Shown: positions 1-4,681 of the stretch, one piece after another
Numbering within the stretch: the stretch's first letter is position 1
Layout of the letters: each line of letters begins with the position of its first letter
From: Spirochaeta sp.
Lineage (GTDB): Bacteria; Spirochaetota; Spirochaetia; Spirochaetales_E; Spirochaetaceae_B
DNA: 6,645 nt
Assembly: GCA_030590585.1 (NCBI GenBank)
Contig: JAUUYD010000132.1
Span: 1 to 6,645 of the forward strand
Direction: 5' to 3'
Position numbers and translations under genes: made by a program
Notes under the pieces: generated by a model
The model's input: the letters and a program-made list of their open reading frames with translations, nothing else
Databases searched by the model: none
Told to the model about the DNA's origin: nothing

Positions 1-2
1 AA

Positions 3-596
3 TACAAATCGCGCTTTGTCGTGAATGCCGCTGGATCCGGTGCCGCCATGATTGCCTCCCTGGCAGGGCCGTCTCCGTTCAAAATCATTTCCCGAAAGGG
101 GCAGTACATCGTCTTTCGCCGGGGAACAGCTGAAGGGCTTGAAACAGTTGTTTTTCAGACTCCAACGCCCAGACCCAAGGGTATTCTGGTGACTCCCACT
201 GCCTGGGGAAATCTTCTGCTTGGTCCGGATGCACAGGAAATTCAGGATTCTTCGGATCTGAATACTGACCCTGAATCCCTGGCCCGTATTGTTCGAACAG
301 CCCGGCGAAGTCTTCTTGATTTCGATGTGAAGCAGGCCATCCGGGTTTTTTCCGGCATGCGTCCCAGCTCGGACAGAGCTGACTTTATCATTGAATGGTC
401 CGGGGGTGTTACAGGGTTGATGCATCTGGCAGGAATTGAATCCCCGGGACTGACCGCATCTCCGGCTATCGCCCTTGAGGCGGTCCGCATGCTGGGCGAA
501 GCCGGTCTGCCTTTAAAGACCAATCCGGAATTTCACCCGAGGCGCAAGGCTGTTGTTCATCCCGGTCCACTGGGTACTGCCGCCGCGGCAGCATAA
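3..596 (+). CDS. FAD-dependent oxidoreductase (GlpA/LhgO-like), C-terminal part, 5' end outside window
   Basis: This is the C-terminal part of a DAO-superfamily flavoprotein related to glycerol-3-phosphate dehydrogenase and L-2-hydroxyglutarate oxidase; such enzymes oxidise a hydroxy-acid or polyol phosphate and pass electrons from FAD onward. The frame is open from the left edge (Tyr-Lys-Ser-Arg-Phe-Val-Val-Asn-Ala-Ala-Gly), so the GTG at 21 is an internal valine and not a start. Diagnostic stretches are FVVNAAG, the FKIISRKGQYIVF substrate-domain strand, the FQTPTPRPKGILVTPT and GNLLLGP blocks, and the FAD-proximal GIESPGLTASPAIA near 433-474. The frame ends at TAA 594-596, in the linker that in homologues leads straight into a BFD-type [2Fe-2S] domain. 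That domain follows in the same frame. The gene is therefore either a nonsense-interrupted single gene or a genuinely split enzyme. The substrate cannot be told from this fragment. Confidence 0.85.
   Translation, partial: YKSRFVVNAAGSGAAMIASLAGPSPFKIISRKGQYIVFRRGTAEGLETVVFQTPTPRPKGILVTPTAWGNLLLGPDAQEIQDSSDLNTDPESLARIVRTARRSLLDFDVKQAIRVFSGMRPSSDRADFIIEWSGGVTGLMHLAGIESPGLTASPAIALEAVRMLGEAGLPLKTNPEFHPRRKAVVHPGPLGTAAAAA
594..596 (+). other. In-frame TAA separating flavoprotein and BFD domain
   Basis: The TAA sits between two parts of one reading frame (frame 3 on both sides). At this position of the linker, family members usually carry a charged or polar residue (Glu, Lys or Gln), each one substitution away from TAA (GAA, AAA, CAA). 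This is either a true nonsense mutation, a sequencing error, or a natural split. Confidence 0.6.
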
Positions 597-602
597 GCGG
601 CA

Positions 603-893
603 TTGCTGCCTGCAGGATCTCCGGACCGCATAGTCTGCCGCTGTGAACAGGTTAGTGAAGCTGTAATCCTCAACGCTCTTTCCCGGAGCTTCAGCATCCA
701 ATCCACCGATGCGGTGAAGAGGCGTACCCGGGCGGGGATGGGTGCCTGTCAGGGCGATTTCTGTGGCTCCCGGGTTAAAACCCTGCTTGCTGAAGCTGCC
801 GGAATCCCGGAGAATGAGGTAACAGGCCCCTCCCGTGACCGGGTGAATATTCTGAAAACCATGGATGCCATGAGGAAACTGCTGGATGATTGA
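603..893 (+). CDS. BFD-like [2Fe-2S] domain, detached C-terminal domain of the upstream oxidoreductase
   Basis: This 96-residue ORF is a BFD-like (bacterioferritin-associated ferredoxin-like) [2Fe-2S]-binding domain, which would relay electrons from the flavin domain. The four cluster cysteines are visible as C-x-C at residues 12 and 14 (IVCRCEQ) and C-x4-C at residues 49 and 54 (GACQGDFCG), with the typical TDAVKRRTRAGMG before the second pair. It lies in the same frame as the oxidoreductase, six bases after its TAA. The only near start is TTG at 603, with no Shine-Dalgarno sequence before it, so independent translation would be weak. Residues around the stop (LGTAAAAA, stop, AALLPAG) match the length and helical character of the usual linker, which suggests one ancestral polypeptide. 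Expression would need readthrough or reinitiation. It overlaps the next gene by 8 bases. Confidence 0.8.
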   Translation: MLPAGSPDRIVCRCEQVSEAVILNALSRSFSIQSTDAVKRRTRAGMGACQGDFCGSRVKTLLAEAAGIPENEVTGPSRDRVNILKTMDAMRKLLDD

Positions 894-1188
894 AGAGCGG
901 GACTATCCCGAATACAAACCGGGAAAAAACTATAAGACAGCCGGTGGTGCAGAAGATGATATATTTGCCGATACCCGGGCTCTGCTCAAACTGGCCAATA
1001 TGAAAATGCCCTTCGGCAAGTATGCCGGGCGCTATCTGGTGGACCTTCCCGAGCACTACATTCTCTGGTTCAAGCAGAAGGGGTTTCCCGAAGGGGAACT
1101 CGGGAGGCAGATGGCGGCAATCTGGGAGATTAAGGTTAACGGATTGGAGGCTCTGTTACGGCCTCTACGAGGACGGTATTCAGACTAG
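886..1188 (+). CDS. DUF3820 family protein
   Basis: This 100-residue protein belongs to the DUF3820 family, small proteins of unknown biochemical role, some annotated as putative quorum-sensing-regulated virulence factors. The hallmark is MPFGKYAGRYL at residues 41-51 followed by DLPEHYILWF at 53-62, then a GFPEGELG turn and a helical end containing LNGLEALLRPL-like sequence (here VNGLEALLRPLRG). The N-terminal 40 residues are charged and poorly conserved. The ATG lies inside the end of the BFD frame (8-base overlap) and is preceded by AGGAAA at 872-877 with 8-base spacing, so the two are co-transcribed and probably coupled. The family identification is firm; no function can be inferred from the sequence. 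Confidence 0.85.
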   Translation: MIEERDYPEYKPGKNYKTAGGAEDDIFADTRALLKLANMKMPFGKYAGRYLVDLPEHYILWFKQKGFPEGELGRQMAAIWEIKVNGLEALLRPLRGRYSD

Positions 1189-1206
1189 ACATTATGTATT
1201 GACCTG

Positions 1207-1314
1207 CCCAACCTCGAAGACGTGGGTTACGCTACAGAGGTTGGAACCCCCAGCGCAGAGCCATAATCAAGGAGGGCAAGTCATGAAAGAGTTTAGCAAA
1301 TATGTTTGGATTAG
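1207..1314 (+). mobile_element. Possible IS110-family left-end relic (5' noncoding region plus first codons of transposase)
   Basis: The stretch contains a structured noncoding segment, a perfect AAGGAGG ribosome-binding site at 1269-1275 and the codons MKEFSKYV from 1283. IS110-family transposases commonly begin M-K-x-[FYL]-S-K-Y-V-G-L-D-V-H-K. After Val-8 the DNA has one extra T; removing it restores Gly-Leu, after which similarity stops near 1314. IS110 elements carry their structured bridge RNA in the noncoding end upstream of the ORF, which fits the stem-loop seen here. The left boundary is uncertain and no right end is present, so this would be a truncated remnant. The transposase match covers only about 10 residues, hence the low confidence. 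Confidence 0.35.
1208..1244 (+). repeat. Perfect 8-bp stem-loop, candidate structured RNA
   Basis: CCAACCTC at 1208-1215 is exactly reverse-complementary to GAGGTTGG at 1237-1244, enclosing a 21-base loop. Within the loop, CGT (1221-1223) can pair with ACG (1229-1231). No T-run follows, so it does not look like an intrinsic terminator for the DUF3820 gene. Its position before a strong ribosome-binding site suits a 5' leader or a bridge-RNA stem. Confidence 0.5.
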
Positions 1315-1336
1315 CGAATCCACTAAATTACAGTAG
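1283..1336 (+). pseudogene. 17-codon ORF with a perfect Shine-Dalgarno site, likely a broken transposase start
   Basis: The ATG at 1283 follows AAGGAGGG (1269-1276) with a 6-base gap, the best ribosome-binding site in the window, yet the frame stops after 17 codons (MKEFSKYVWISESTKLQ). The first eight residues resemble IS110-family transposase N-termini. The frame appears shifted by a single extra T in the GTTT at 1304-1307, and the sequence after about 1314 is unrelated. It is also possible, but less likely, that this is a real leader peptide. An inverted repeat, TGGATT (1307-1312) and AATCCA (1317-1322), lies within it. Confidence 0.4.
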
Positions 1337-1367
1337 ACCATATAGGCCGACCGAGAACCCCTCCAGC

Positions 1368-2555
1368 CTATCTCCAATCGTCTCCTGGTATAGCGCGTTT
1401 CATAAACTCGTCGAACATGGGGACCGTGAAAGCCGTGTCTCCATGTCCAGGGCTCCAGATCATTCCTTTTTTAATCAAACTGTTGCGAGTTGGTGCTACG
1501 GCTTTAACATCTCTGTCTAATATACCCGAGATGTCACCAGACCGGTGTGGGCCCGATCCTAGCCCCGCCATTGCTCTGAGATATTTCTTCTCTGCCGGCG
1601 TAAGTCTATCGAATCGAACACGAAAGAAACTTTCATCCAGCGACGCTATAACTATCGTCGTAGCCGTTTCGACGTTTGTCTCTGTAATCGGAGATTCTTT
1701 AGCAACTTCCCAGCATCGTGCCCCCCACTCTTGCAAGAAGTACGGATATCCCTGTGTAAGCTCCAAAACCTTTTTAATCGCGGACATCTCATATAAAACA
1801 CCTTCGTTCTTGGCTGGGGCAACAAGGGCCTTTTTTGCATCAGGATCTTCCAGGGGGCCAATGGTTGTGAAATCAAATAACCTCTCAGCATAAGATTTAG
1901 CACGACCAAACCGTCCGGGTAGTTGTGGTAAACCTGCTCCCACCAGCATAACCGGTAACTGACGTTGTGAGATTCGGTGAAGCGCCGTAATAAGCGAGGC
2001 AAGCTCGGCTTCTTCTACGTACTGCATCTCATCGATAAAGATTGCAAGAACCTTTTCAGCCTTGCTTGCAGCTTCCCCTACAACTTCAAACAACGATTGA
2101 AGGTCTTGTTCTAAATCTCCGTTGTCTGCCAGGCCGGGTTCGGGGTCGAAATCCAGACCGACTTCTATGTCCTGATATTTGAACTTTAAAGCCTTTGCAA
2201 AGCCAGCAAGCCCTCTAAGGGCCCGGTTGGCGAGGTTTTTGGCCGAATCTATTCGAGATAAGCTCAGTAATGACACCCGCAACTGGGGCGCCAGCATTGC
2301 AGGGAGAGACCGATTTTCCGGCGCCTCTATTCGCATGGTCTCAACGCCTCTGCCTTTTGCATCAAGAAGAAGTCGATCAAGAAGAACCGTTTTCCCTACG
2401 CCCCTCAGCCCAATCAACAAGACACTCTTTGCAGACCGACCAGCCTTTATCCGCTCTAGGGCAATCCGCACCCGCTCCCGAAACGCATCACGACCTGCAA
2501 GCTCTGGTGGTGGAGCACCAGCACCAGGAGCATAGGGATTTAGTATGGGATCCAT
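1368..2555 (-). CDS. AAA-family ATPase (AAA_16/Orc1-Cdc6-like) with C-terminal winged helix
   Basis: This complete 395-residue P-loop ATPase belongs to a widespread family that starts with M-D-P-x-x-N-P-[YF]-A-P-G-A-G, seen intact here and fixing the start. Walker A is GLRGVGKT at residues 49-56 and Walker B is IFIDE at 172-176. A sensor-1-type strand (LPVMLVGAGLPQL) lies at 200-212, and a helical lid domain runs to about 310. The last 80 residues (LTPAEKKYLRAMA onward, ending near FDEFMKRA) form a winged-helix-like unit, so ATP-driven binding to DNA or a protein partner is likely. It is cytosolic, with no signal peptide or membrane segment. It is transcribed divergently from a small ORF, from a near-consensus promoter whose start point falls on the ATG, so the mRNA is probably leaderless. 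No frameshift or missing catalytic residue is seen. Such ATPases often occur in accessory islands; a defence or conflict role is possible, but the sequence alone does not show it. Confidence 0.85.
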   Translation of the reverse strand: MDPILNPYAPGAGAPPPELAGRDAFRERVRIALERIKAGRSAKSVLLIGLRGVGKTVLLDRLLLDAKGRGVETMRIEAPENRSLPAMLAPQLRVSLLSLSRIDSAKNLANRALRGLAGFAKALKFKYQDIEVGLDFDPEPGLADNGDLEQDLQSLFEVVGEAASKAEKVLAIFIDEMQYVEEAELASLITALHRISQRQLPVMLVGAGLPQLPGRFGRAKSYAERLFDFTTIGPLEDPDAKKALVAPAKNEGVLYEMSAIKKVLELTQGYPYFLQEWGARCWEVAKESPITETNVETATTIVIASLDESFFRVRFDRLTPAEKKYLRAMAGLGSGPHRSGDISGILDRDVKAVAPTRNSLIKKGMIWSPGHGDTAFTVPMFDEFMKRAIPGDDWR

Positions 2556-2561
2556 AGACTA

Positions 2562-2590
2562 ATTATATTAAAGTTACCATAGTTTATCAA
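2562..2590 (-). promoter_or_regulatory. Near-consensus sigma-70-type promoter for the ATPase; leaderless start
   Basis: Read on the minus strand, TTGATA (plus 2585-2590) and TATAAT (plus 2562-2567) are separated by exactly 17 bases. The -10 box is followed by only six bases (TAGTCT) before the ATG at 2555-2553, so transcription is expected to begin at or next to the A of the start codon. No room remains for a Shine-Dalgarno site. Confidence 0.7.
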
Positions 2591-2614
2591 TATGACATAA
2601 ACATAGATAACTTT
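2570..2614. promoter_or_regulatory. Nested symmetric dyad between the two promoters, candidate operator
   Basis: Outer arms AAAGTTA (2570-2576) and TAACTTT (2608-2614) are exact inverted repeats. Inner arms GTTTAT (2582-2587) and ATAAAC (2597-2602) are also exact, and both pairs share the same centre at 2592 with equal 5-base gaps. The dyad covers the spacer and -35 of the leftward promoter and the -35 through the first base of the extended -10 of the rightward one, so one bound dimer or tetramer could control both genes. The winged-helix ATPase itself is a candidate binder. Confidence 0.5.
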
Positions 2615-2622
2615 GATATACT
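2592..2622 (+). promoter_or_regulatory. Promoter for the divergent small ORF (extended -10)
   Basis: TATACT at 2617-2622 is preceded by TG and one base (2614-2616), giving an extended -10 element. A -35-like ATGACA lies at 2592-2597 with a long 19-base spacer, which the extended -10 could compensate. Transcription would start near 2629, about 29 bases before the ATG at 2658. The -35 is almost back-to-back with the -35 of the ATPase promoter. Confidence 0.5.
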
Positions 2623-2657
2623 CTGTATGCTAATCAAAGACACGAGGTGGAAAGATT

Positions 2658-2900
2658 ATGGAAGAATCTGAATTAATGCAGAACACAAGAGAGGCAATAA
2701 TTAGGATTCATCAGCTTGATGCAGGTTCGCTAGTCCGGAACTCCAAGTTGGGCACGGCGATGAATTTCGAGGGAGGCGTCAGACTCGCAAAGCGTCTAAA
2801 AGAGCTCTATCTTGAACAAGTTATTGGGTATTCCGGTGAAAAGTGCCACTCATTCCGGATGAATGTTGCCACCTCTTTGACTTCATCCAACCTGCTATAG
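2658..2900 (+). CDS. Small hypothetical protein, probably truncated partner of the ATPase
   Basis: This 80-residue ORF has a good ribosome-binding site (GAGGTGG at 2644-2650, 7 bases before the ATG) and its own divergent promoter. The N-terminal 55 residues (ENTREAIIRIHQLDAGSLVR, then LGTAMNFEGGVRLAKRLKELY) read like a genuine helical domain, similar in style to the start of longer hypothetical proteins. The tail from about residue 60 (GEKCHSFRMNVATSL) looks out of frame: adding one A to the AAAA run at 2839-2842 would give GEKVPLIPDECCHLFDF and stay open to a TAG at 2993-2995. The present product is therefore probably a shortened, frameshifted form. I do not recognise a named family. Its divergent placement and shared dyad suggest it works with, or is regulated together with, the ATPase. 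Confidence 0.55.
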   Translation: MEESELMQNTREAIIRIHQLDAGSLVRNSKLGTAMNFEGGVRLAKRLKELYLEQVIGYSGEKCHSFRMNVATSLTSSNLL

Positions 2901-2995
2901 TTTCTTACCTCAAGTGGCAACTTTCAACCAGATTTTCTATTATTGACGACTCAGCTTGGACAAGCCAGATAAAACAGAGGATACATCTCAGATAG
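2840..2995 (+). pseudogene. Out-of-frame continuation of the small ORF
   Basis: This 51-codon open stretch lies in the next frame (KVPLIPDECCHLFDF, then IQPAIVSYLKWQLS) and fits onto the preceding ORF if one A is restored in the A-run at 2839-2842, giving a combined length of about 112 residues. A 51-codon run without a stop is not rare by chance, so this is a weak call resting mainly on residue composition and a plausible junction. Confidence 0.3.
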
Positions 2996-3352
2996 AGAAG
3001 GGCCCCGTTTCCCGCCGCCTGAGCGATCTGCGAGGGCAGCACCCTCTTCATGGGAGTTCTCCATACTTCGGCCTGCTGACAGTCCAATATTTACCTATGC
3101 TGGACAACATCCTCTTCGACATCGTCATCAAAAGTAATGCAACCTACCTTCCCTCACAGCGGGGTTGAGTACCAAAGCAACACGACAAAGTACCTTTGGA
3201 AAGCGCTGAACGCTGGGGAGGAAATTAACCTGCTTGTCAAAGTACCAACTGAGAATATTTCCATCACAGTATCTGGAACCATTGACCGAACGACAGAAGA
3301 AACGAGAAAGGGAATTGCGAATACGGAAGAAAGCCGATCCTACACATCCTAC
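2996..3352. other. Gene-poor, apparently decayed stretch
   Basis: No convincing gene is visible here. Short ORFs exist on both strands (plus 2956-3168; plus 3137-3385; minus 2905-3087), none with a ribosome-binding site or recognised motif. The segment of plus 3137-3385 from about 3168 has protein-like composition (KALNAGEEINLLVKVP and ISITVSGTIDRTTEETRK) and could be the tail of a lost gene, but its last codons are antisense to the PIN-toxin start. I read the stretch as remnant DNA. Confidence 0.4.
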
Positions 3353-3406
3353 TTGGTTGTCGGTCAGGACATCCAGAATTACTGACGTATCAAGGGATGT
3401 AATCAT
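3353..3406 (-). pseudogene. VapC-type PIN-domain toxin, N-terminal fragment
   Basis: From the ATG at 3406 the minus strand reads MITSLDTSVILDVLT, an almost ideal start of a VapC PIN-domain ribonuclease, with the first acidic active-site residue at Asp-6 in the L-D-T-[SN]-V motif. After about 18 residues the frame continues open to 3128, but the sequence no longer resembles a PIN domain and the other catalytic acids are missing. The ATG overlaps the stop of the preceding frame as ATGA, the usual vapB-vapC arrangement. The toxin is thus truncated and cannot be active. The break near 3353 probably marks the edge of inserted or recombined DNA. Confidence 0.6.
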
Positions 3407-4065
3407 TCACGAGTCTCATTGAAGTAGGCATCAACAGATTTCCGGCCTCCGGGGATGCGGCCCTTTCCCCGCCATTTCTCAAATACATCGATCTGTTCGC
3501 TTTTAAAACCATCCGGTGGCGGCAGGGGAGATCCCGCTTCGCGCCAGCGTCTCAGCTCTTCAAGAAAGTTCGGGGTGAACGGGCCGGGATTCTCAGGACT
3601 GACCGACAGGAGGTCAATTTCCTCCAGATCCCAGAAACGTCCCTCTGATATCTCGCTTTTTTGAAGATGAAAAGGACCGTCCCACCGGGTAATCCAGGTT
3701 GTCACCAGCTCGGACTCATAATCGTTGCTGTGTCTGTATTTATGAAGAGGGGTGAGATGGGCAGAGCCGGGAATACCCAGTTCTTCAGCCAGTTCCCGCC
3801 TGGCTGCGGTTTCCAAATCTTCACCGGCATCCACATGCCCTCCCATTGATGTGTCCCACTTCCCGGGCTGTACATCTTTATCGTCGGCCCGTTTCTGGAG
3901 GAAAATCCGGCCTCGGCTGTCGAATACCAGAACATGAACGACACGGTGGAGCAGAGCGGGATTTCCGTGAACGTCCTGCCGGGAGGCCCGGCCGATCACC
4001 TGGTCGTTTTCATCAACGAGGTCGAAGAGTTCAATTTCGGGCTCATCGGGCTCATCAGGCTTCAT
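3403..4065 (-). CDS. Nudix hydrolase (YfcD/IPP-isomerase-like) with an extended C-terminus
   Basis: This 220-residue cytosolic hydrolase acts on nucleoside or other diphosphates linked to a moiety X. The complete Nudix box lies at residues 76-98: Gly-76, Glu-82, then REL at 90-92, Glu-94, Glu-95, Gly-97 and Ile-98, which supply the metal ligands. The N-terminal LFDLVDENDQVIGRASR with HRVVHVLVFD and LQKRADDKDVQPGKWD is typical of the YfcD branch, which resembles isopentenyl-diphosphate isomerase. Usual length is about 170-185 residues; the Nudix part here ends near FTPNFLEELRRWREA, and the final ~35 residues look borrowed from a toxin-antitoxin locus. The ATG overlaps the rdgB stop as ATGA and has no clear Shine-Dalgarno site of its own, so translation is probably coupled. 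The true substrate cannot be read from the sequence. Confidence 0.85.
   Translation of the reverse strand: MKPDEPDEPEIELFDLVDENDQVIGRASRQDVHGNPALLHRVVHVLVFDSRGRIFLQKRADDKDVQPGKWDTSMGGHVDAGEDLETAARRELAEELGIPGSAHLTPLHKYRHSNDYESELVTTWITRWDGPFHLQKSEISEGRFWDLEEIDLLSVSPENPGPFTPNFLEELRRWREAGSPLPPPDGFKSEQIDVFEKWRGKGRIPGGRKSVDAYFNETRE
3406..3489 (-). other. Antitoxin-like (AbrB/VapB) C-terminus fused to the Nudix ORF
   Basis: The last 28 residues of the Nudix ORF (193-220: DVFEKWRGKGRIPGGRKSVD and on to NETRE) do not belong to a Nudix fold. They resemble the toxin-wrapping tail of AbrB-type VapB antitoxins (W-x-G-x-G-x-[IL]-P-x-G-x-[ST]-x-D-x-Y-[LF]-x-x-[TI]-R). A PIN-toxin start follows in ATGA overlap, which is where an antitoxin gene would end. 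The DNA-binding N-terminal half of an antitoxin is missing. The assignment rests on pattern memory and context. Confidence 0.5.
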
Positions 4066-4673
4066 GGTGAGATATCCAGGCTGTCCAGAACGGCTTTAAT
4101 ACGCAGGCCCGCCCGGCCGCGGTGGGATATCAGATCTTTTTCCACGGCGTCAAGTTCGGCGACACTGCAGCCCCGGCGGGGAAGGTGAAAAACCGGATCG
4201 TATCCGAAACCGCCGGCACCTGATGGTTCGTCTGCAATAATTCCGCTGAAGGTTTCCTGTGCGGTGAAAACACGGTAGTCATCAAGAATCATAACCATGC
4301 AGCATACGAAAAAAGCCTTTCGGTCATCGCCGGTCAGATGGCTCATATTTCGGAGCAGCAGTTCATTACGCTCATGGGCCTCAAGCTCCCGGCCTGCTTC
4401 TTGGCTTCCGTACCGAGCCGAATAAACTCCCGGTGCCCCATTGAGGGCCGGAACTGAAAGGCCTGAGTCATCCGCCAGTACCGGTTTGCCTTCCCCGGAT
4501 TCAGCCAGGACTCGAGCTTTGATAAGGGCATTCTCAAGATAAGTGGTTCCCGTCTCTTTTGCATCGAAGTTCACACCCAGGTCTGAAGGGATGAGGATGC
4601 TGTGAGGGTGGAGAATACGGCTGAGTTCTTCTTTTTTATGGGGGTTTCCCGTGGCCAGTATGAGTTCCATCAT
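4062..4673 (-). CDS. rdgB: XTP/dITP pyrophosphatase (RdgB/HAM1 family)
   Basis: This 203-residue house-cleaning enzyme hydrolyses XTP, ITP and dITP to monophosphate and pyrophosphate, keeping deaminated purines out of DNA and RNA. The family signatures are all present: LATGNPHKKEE at 6-16, YLENALIKA at 45-53, LADDSGL at 66-72 (catalytic Asp-69), GAPGVYSARY at 79-88, GGFGYDPVF at 154-162 and SHRGRA at 183-188. Length is normal. Two ATGs stand in tandem (4673 and 4670), and neither has a strong ribosome-binding site. The gene begins 8 bases after the stop of the sigma/HTH-like gene and overlaps the Nudix gene by four bases, so the three form an operon. The neighbouring Nudix hydrolase also cleaves pyrophosphate bonds, consistent with a shared nucleotide-sanitising role. 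Confidence 0.95.
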   Translation of the reverse strand: MMELILATGNPHKKEELSRILHPHSILIPSDLGVNFDAKETGTTYLENALIKARVLAESGEGKPVLADDSGLSVPALNGAPGVYSARYGSQEAGRELEAHERNELLLRNMSHLTGDDRKAFFVCCMVMILDDYRVFTAQETFSGIIADEPSGAGGFGYDPVFHLPRRGCSVAELDAVEKDLISHRGRAGLRIKAVLDSLDISP

Positions 4674-4681
4674 TTTGGAAT

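Noticed and set aside
1208..1250. 8-bp stem-loop as an intrinsic terminator of the DUF3820 gene
   Set aside because: The stem is followed by AACCCCC, not a T-run, and the loop is 21 bases.
2179..2535. Long plus-strand ORFs antisense to the ATPase N-terminus
   Set aside because: They are Arg/Ser/Pro-rich antisense shadows of a clearly conserved gene.
2905..3087. 60-residue minus-strand ORF
   Set aside because: No ribosome-binding site and no family resemblance; it overlaps other short frames of equal weakness.
2956..3168. 70-residue plus-strand ORF
   Set aside because: It starts at a TTG without a ribosome-binding site, shows no recognisable motif and lies within a decayed stretch.
3128..3406. 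92-residue minus-strand ORF read as a complete toxin
   Set aside because: Only the first ~18 residues resemble a PIN domain; the rest lacks the conserved acidic residues and PIN length, so it is called a fragment.
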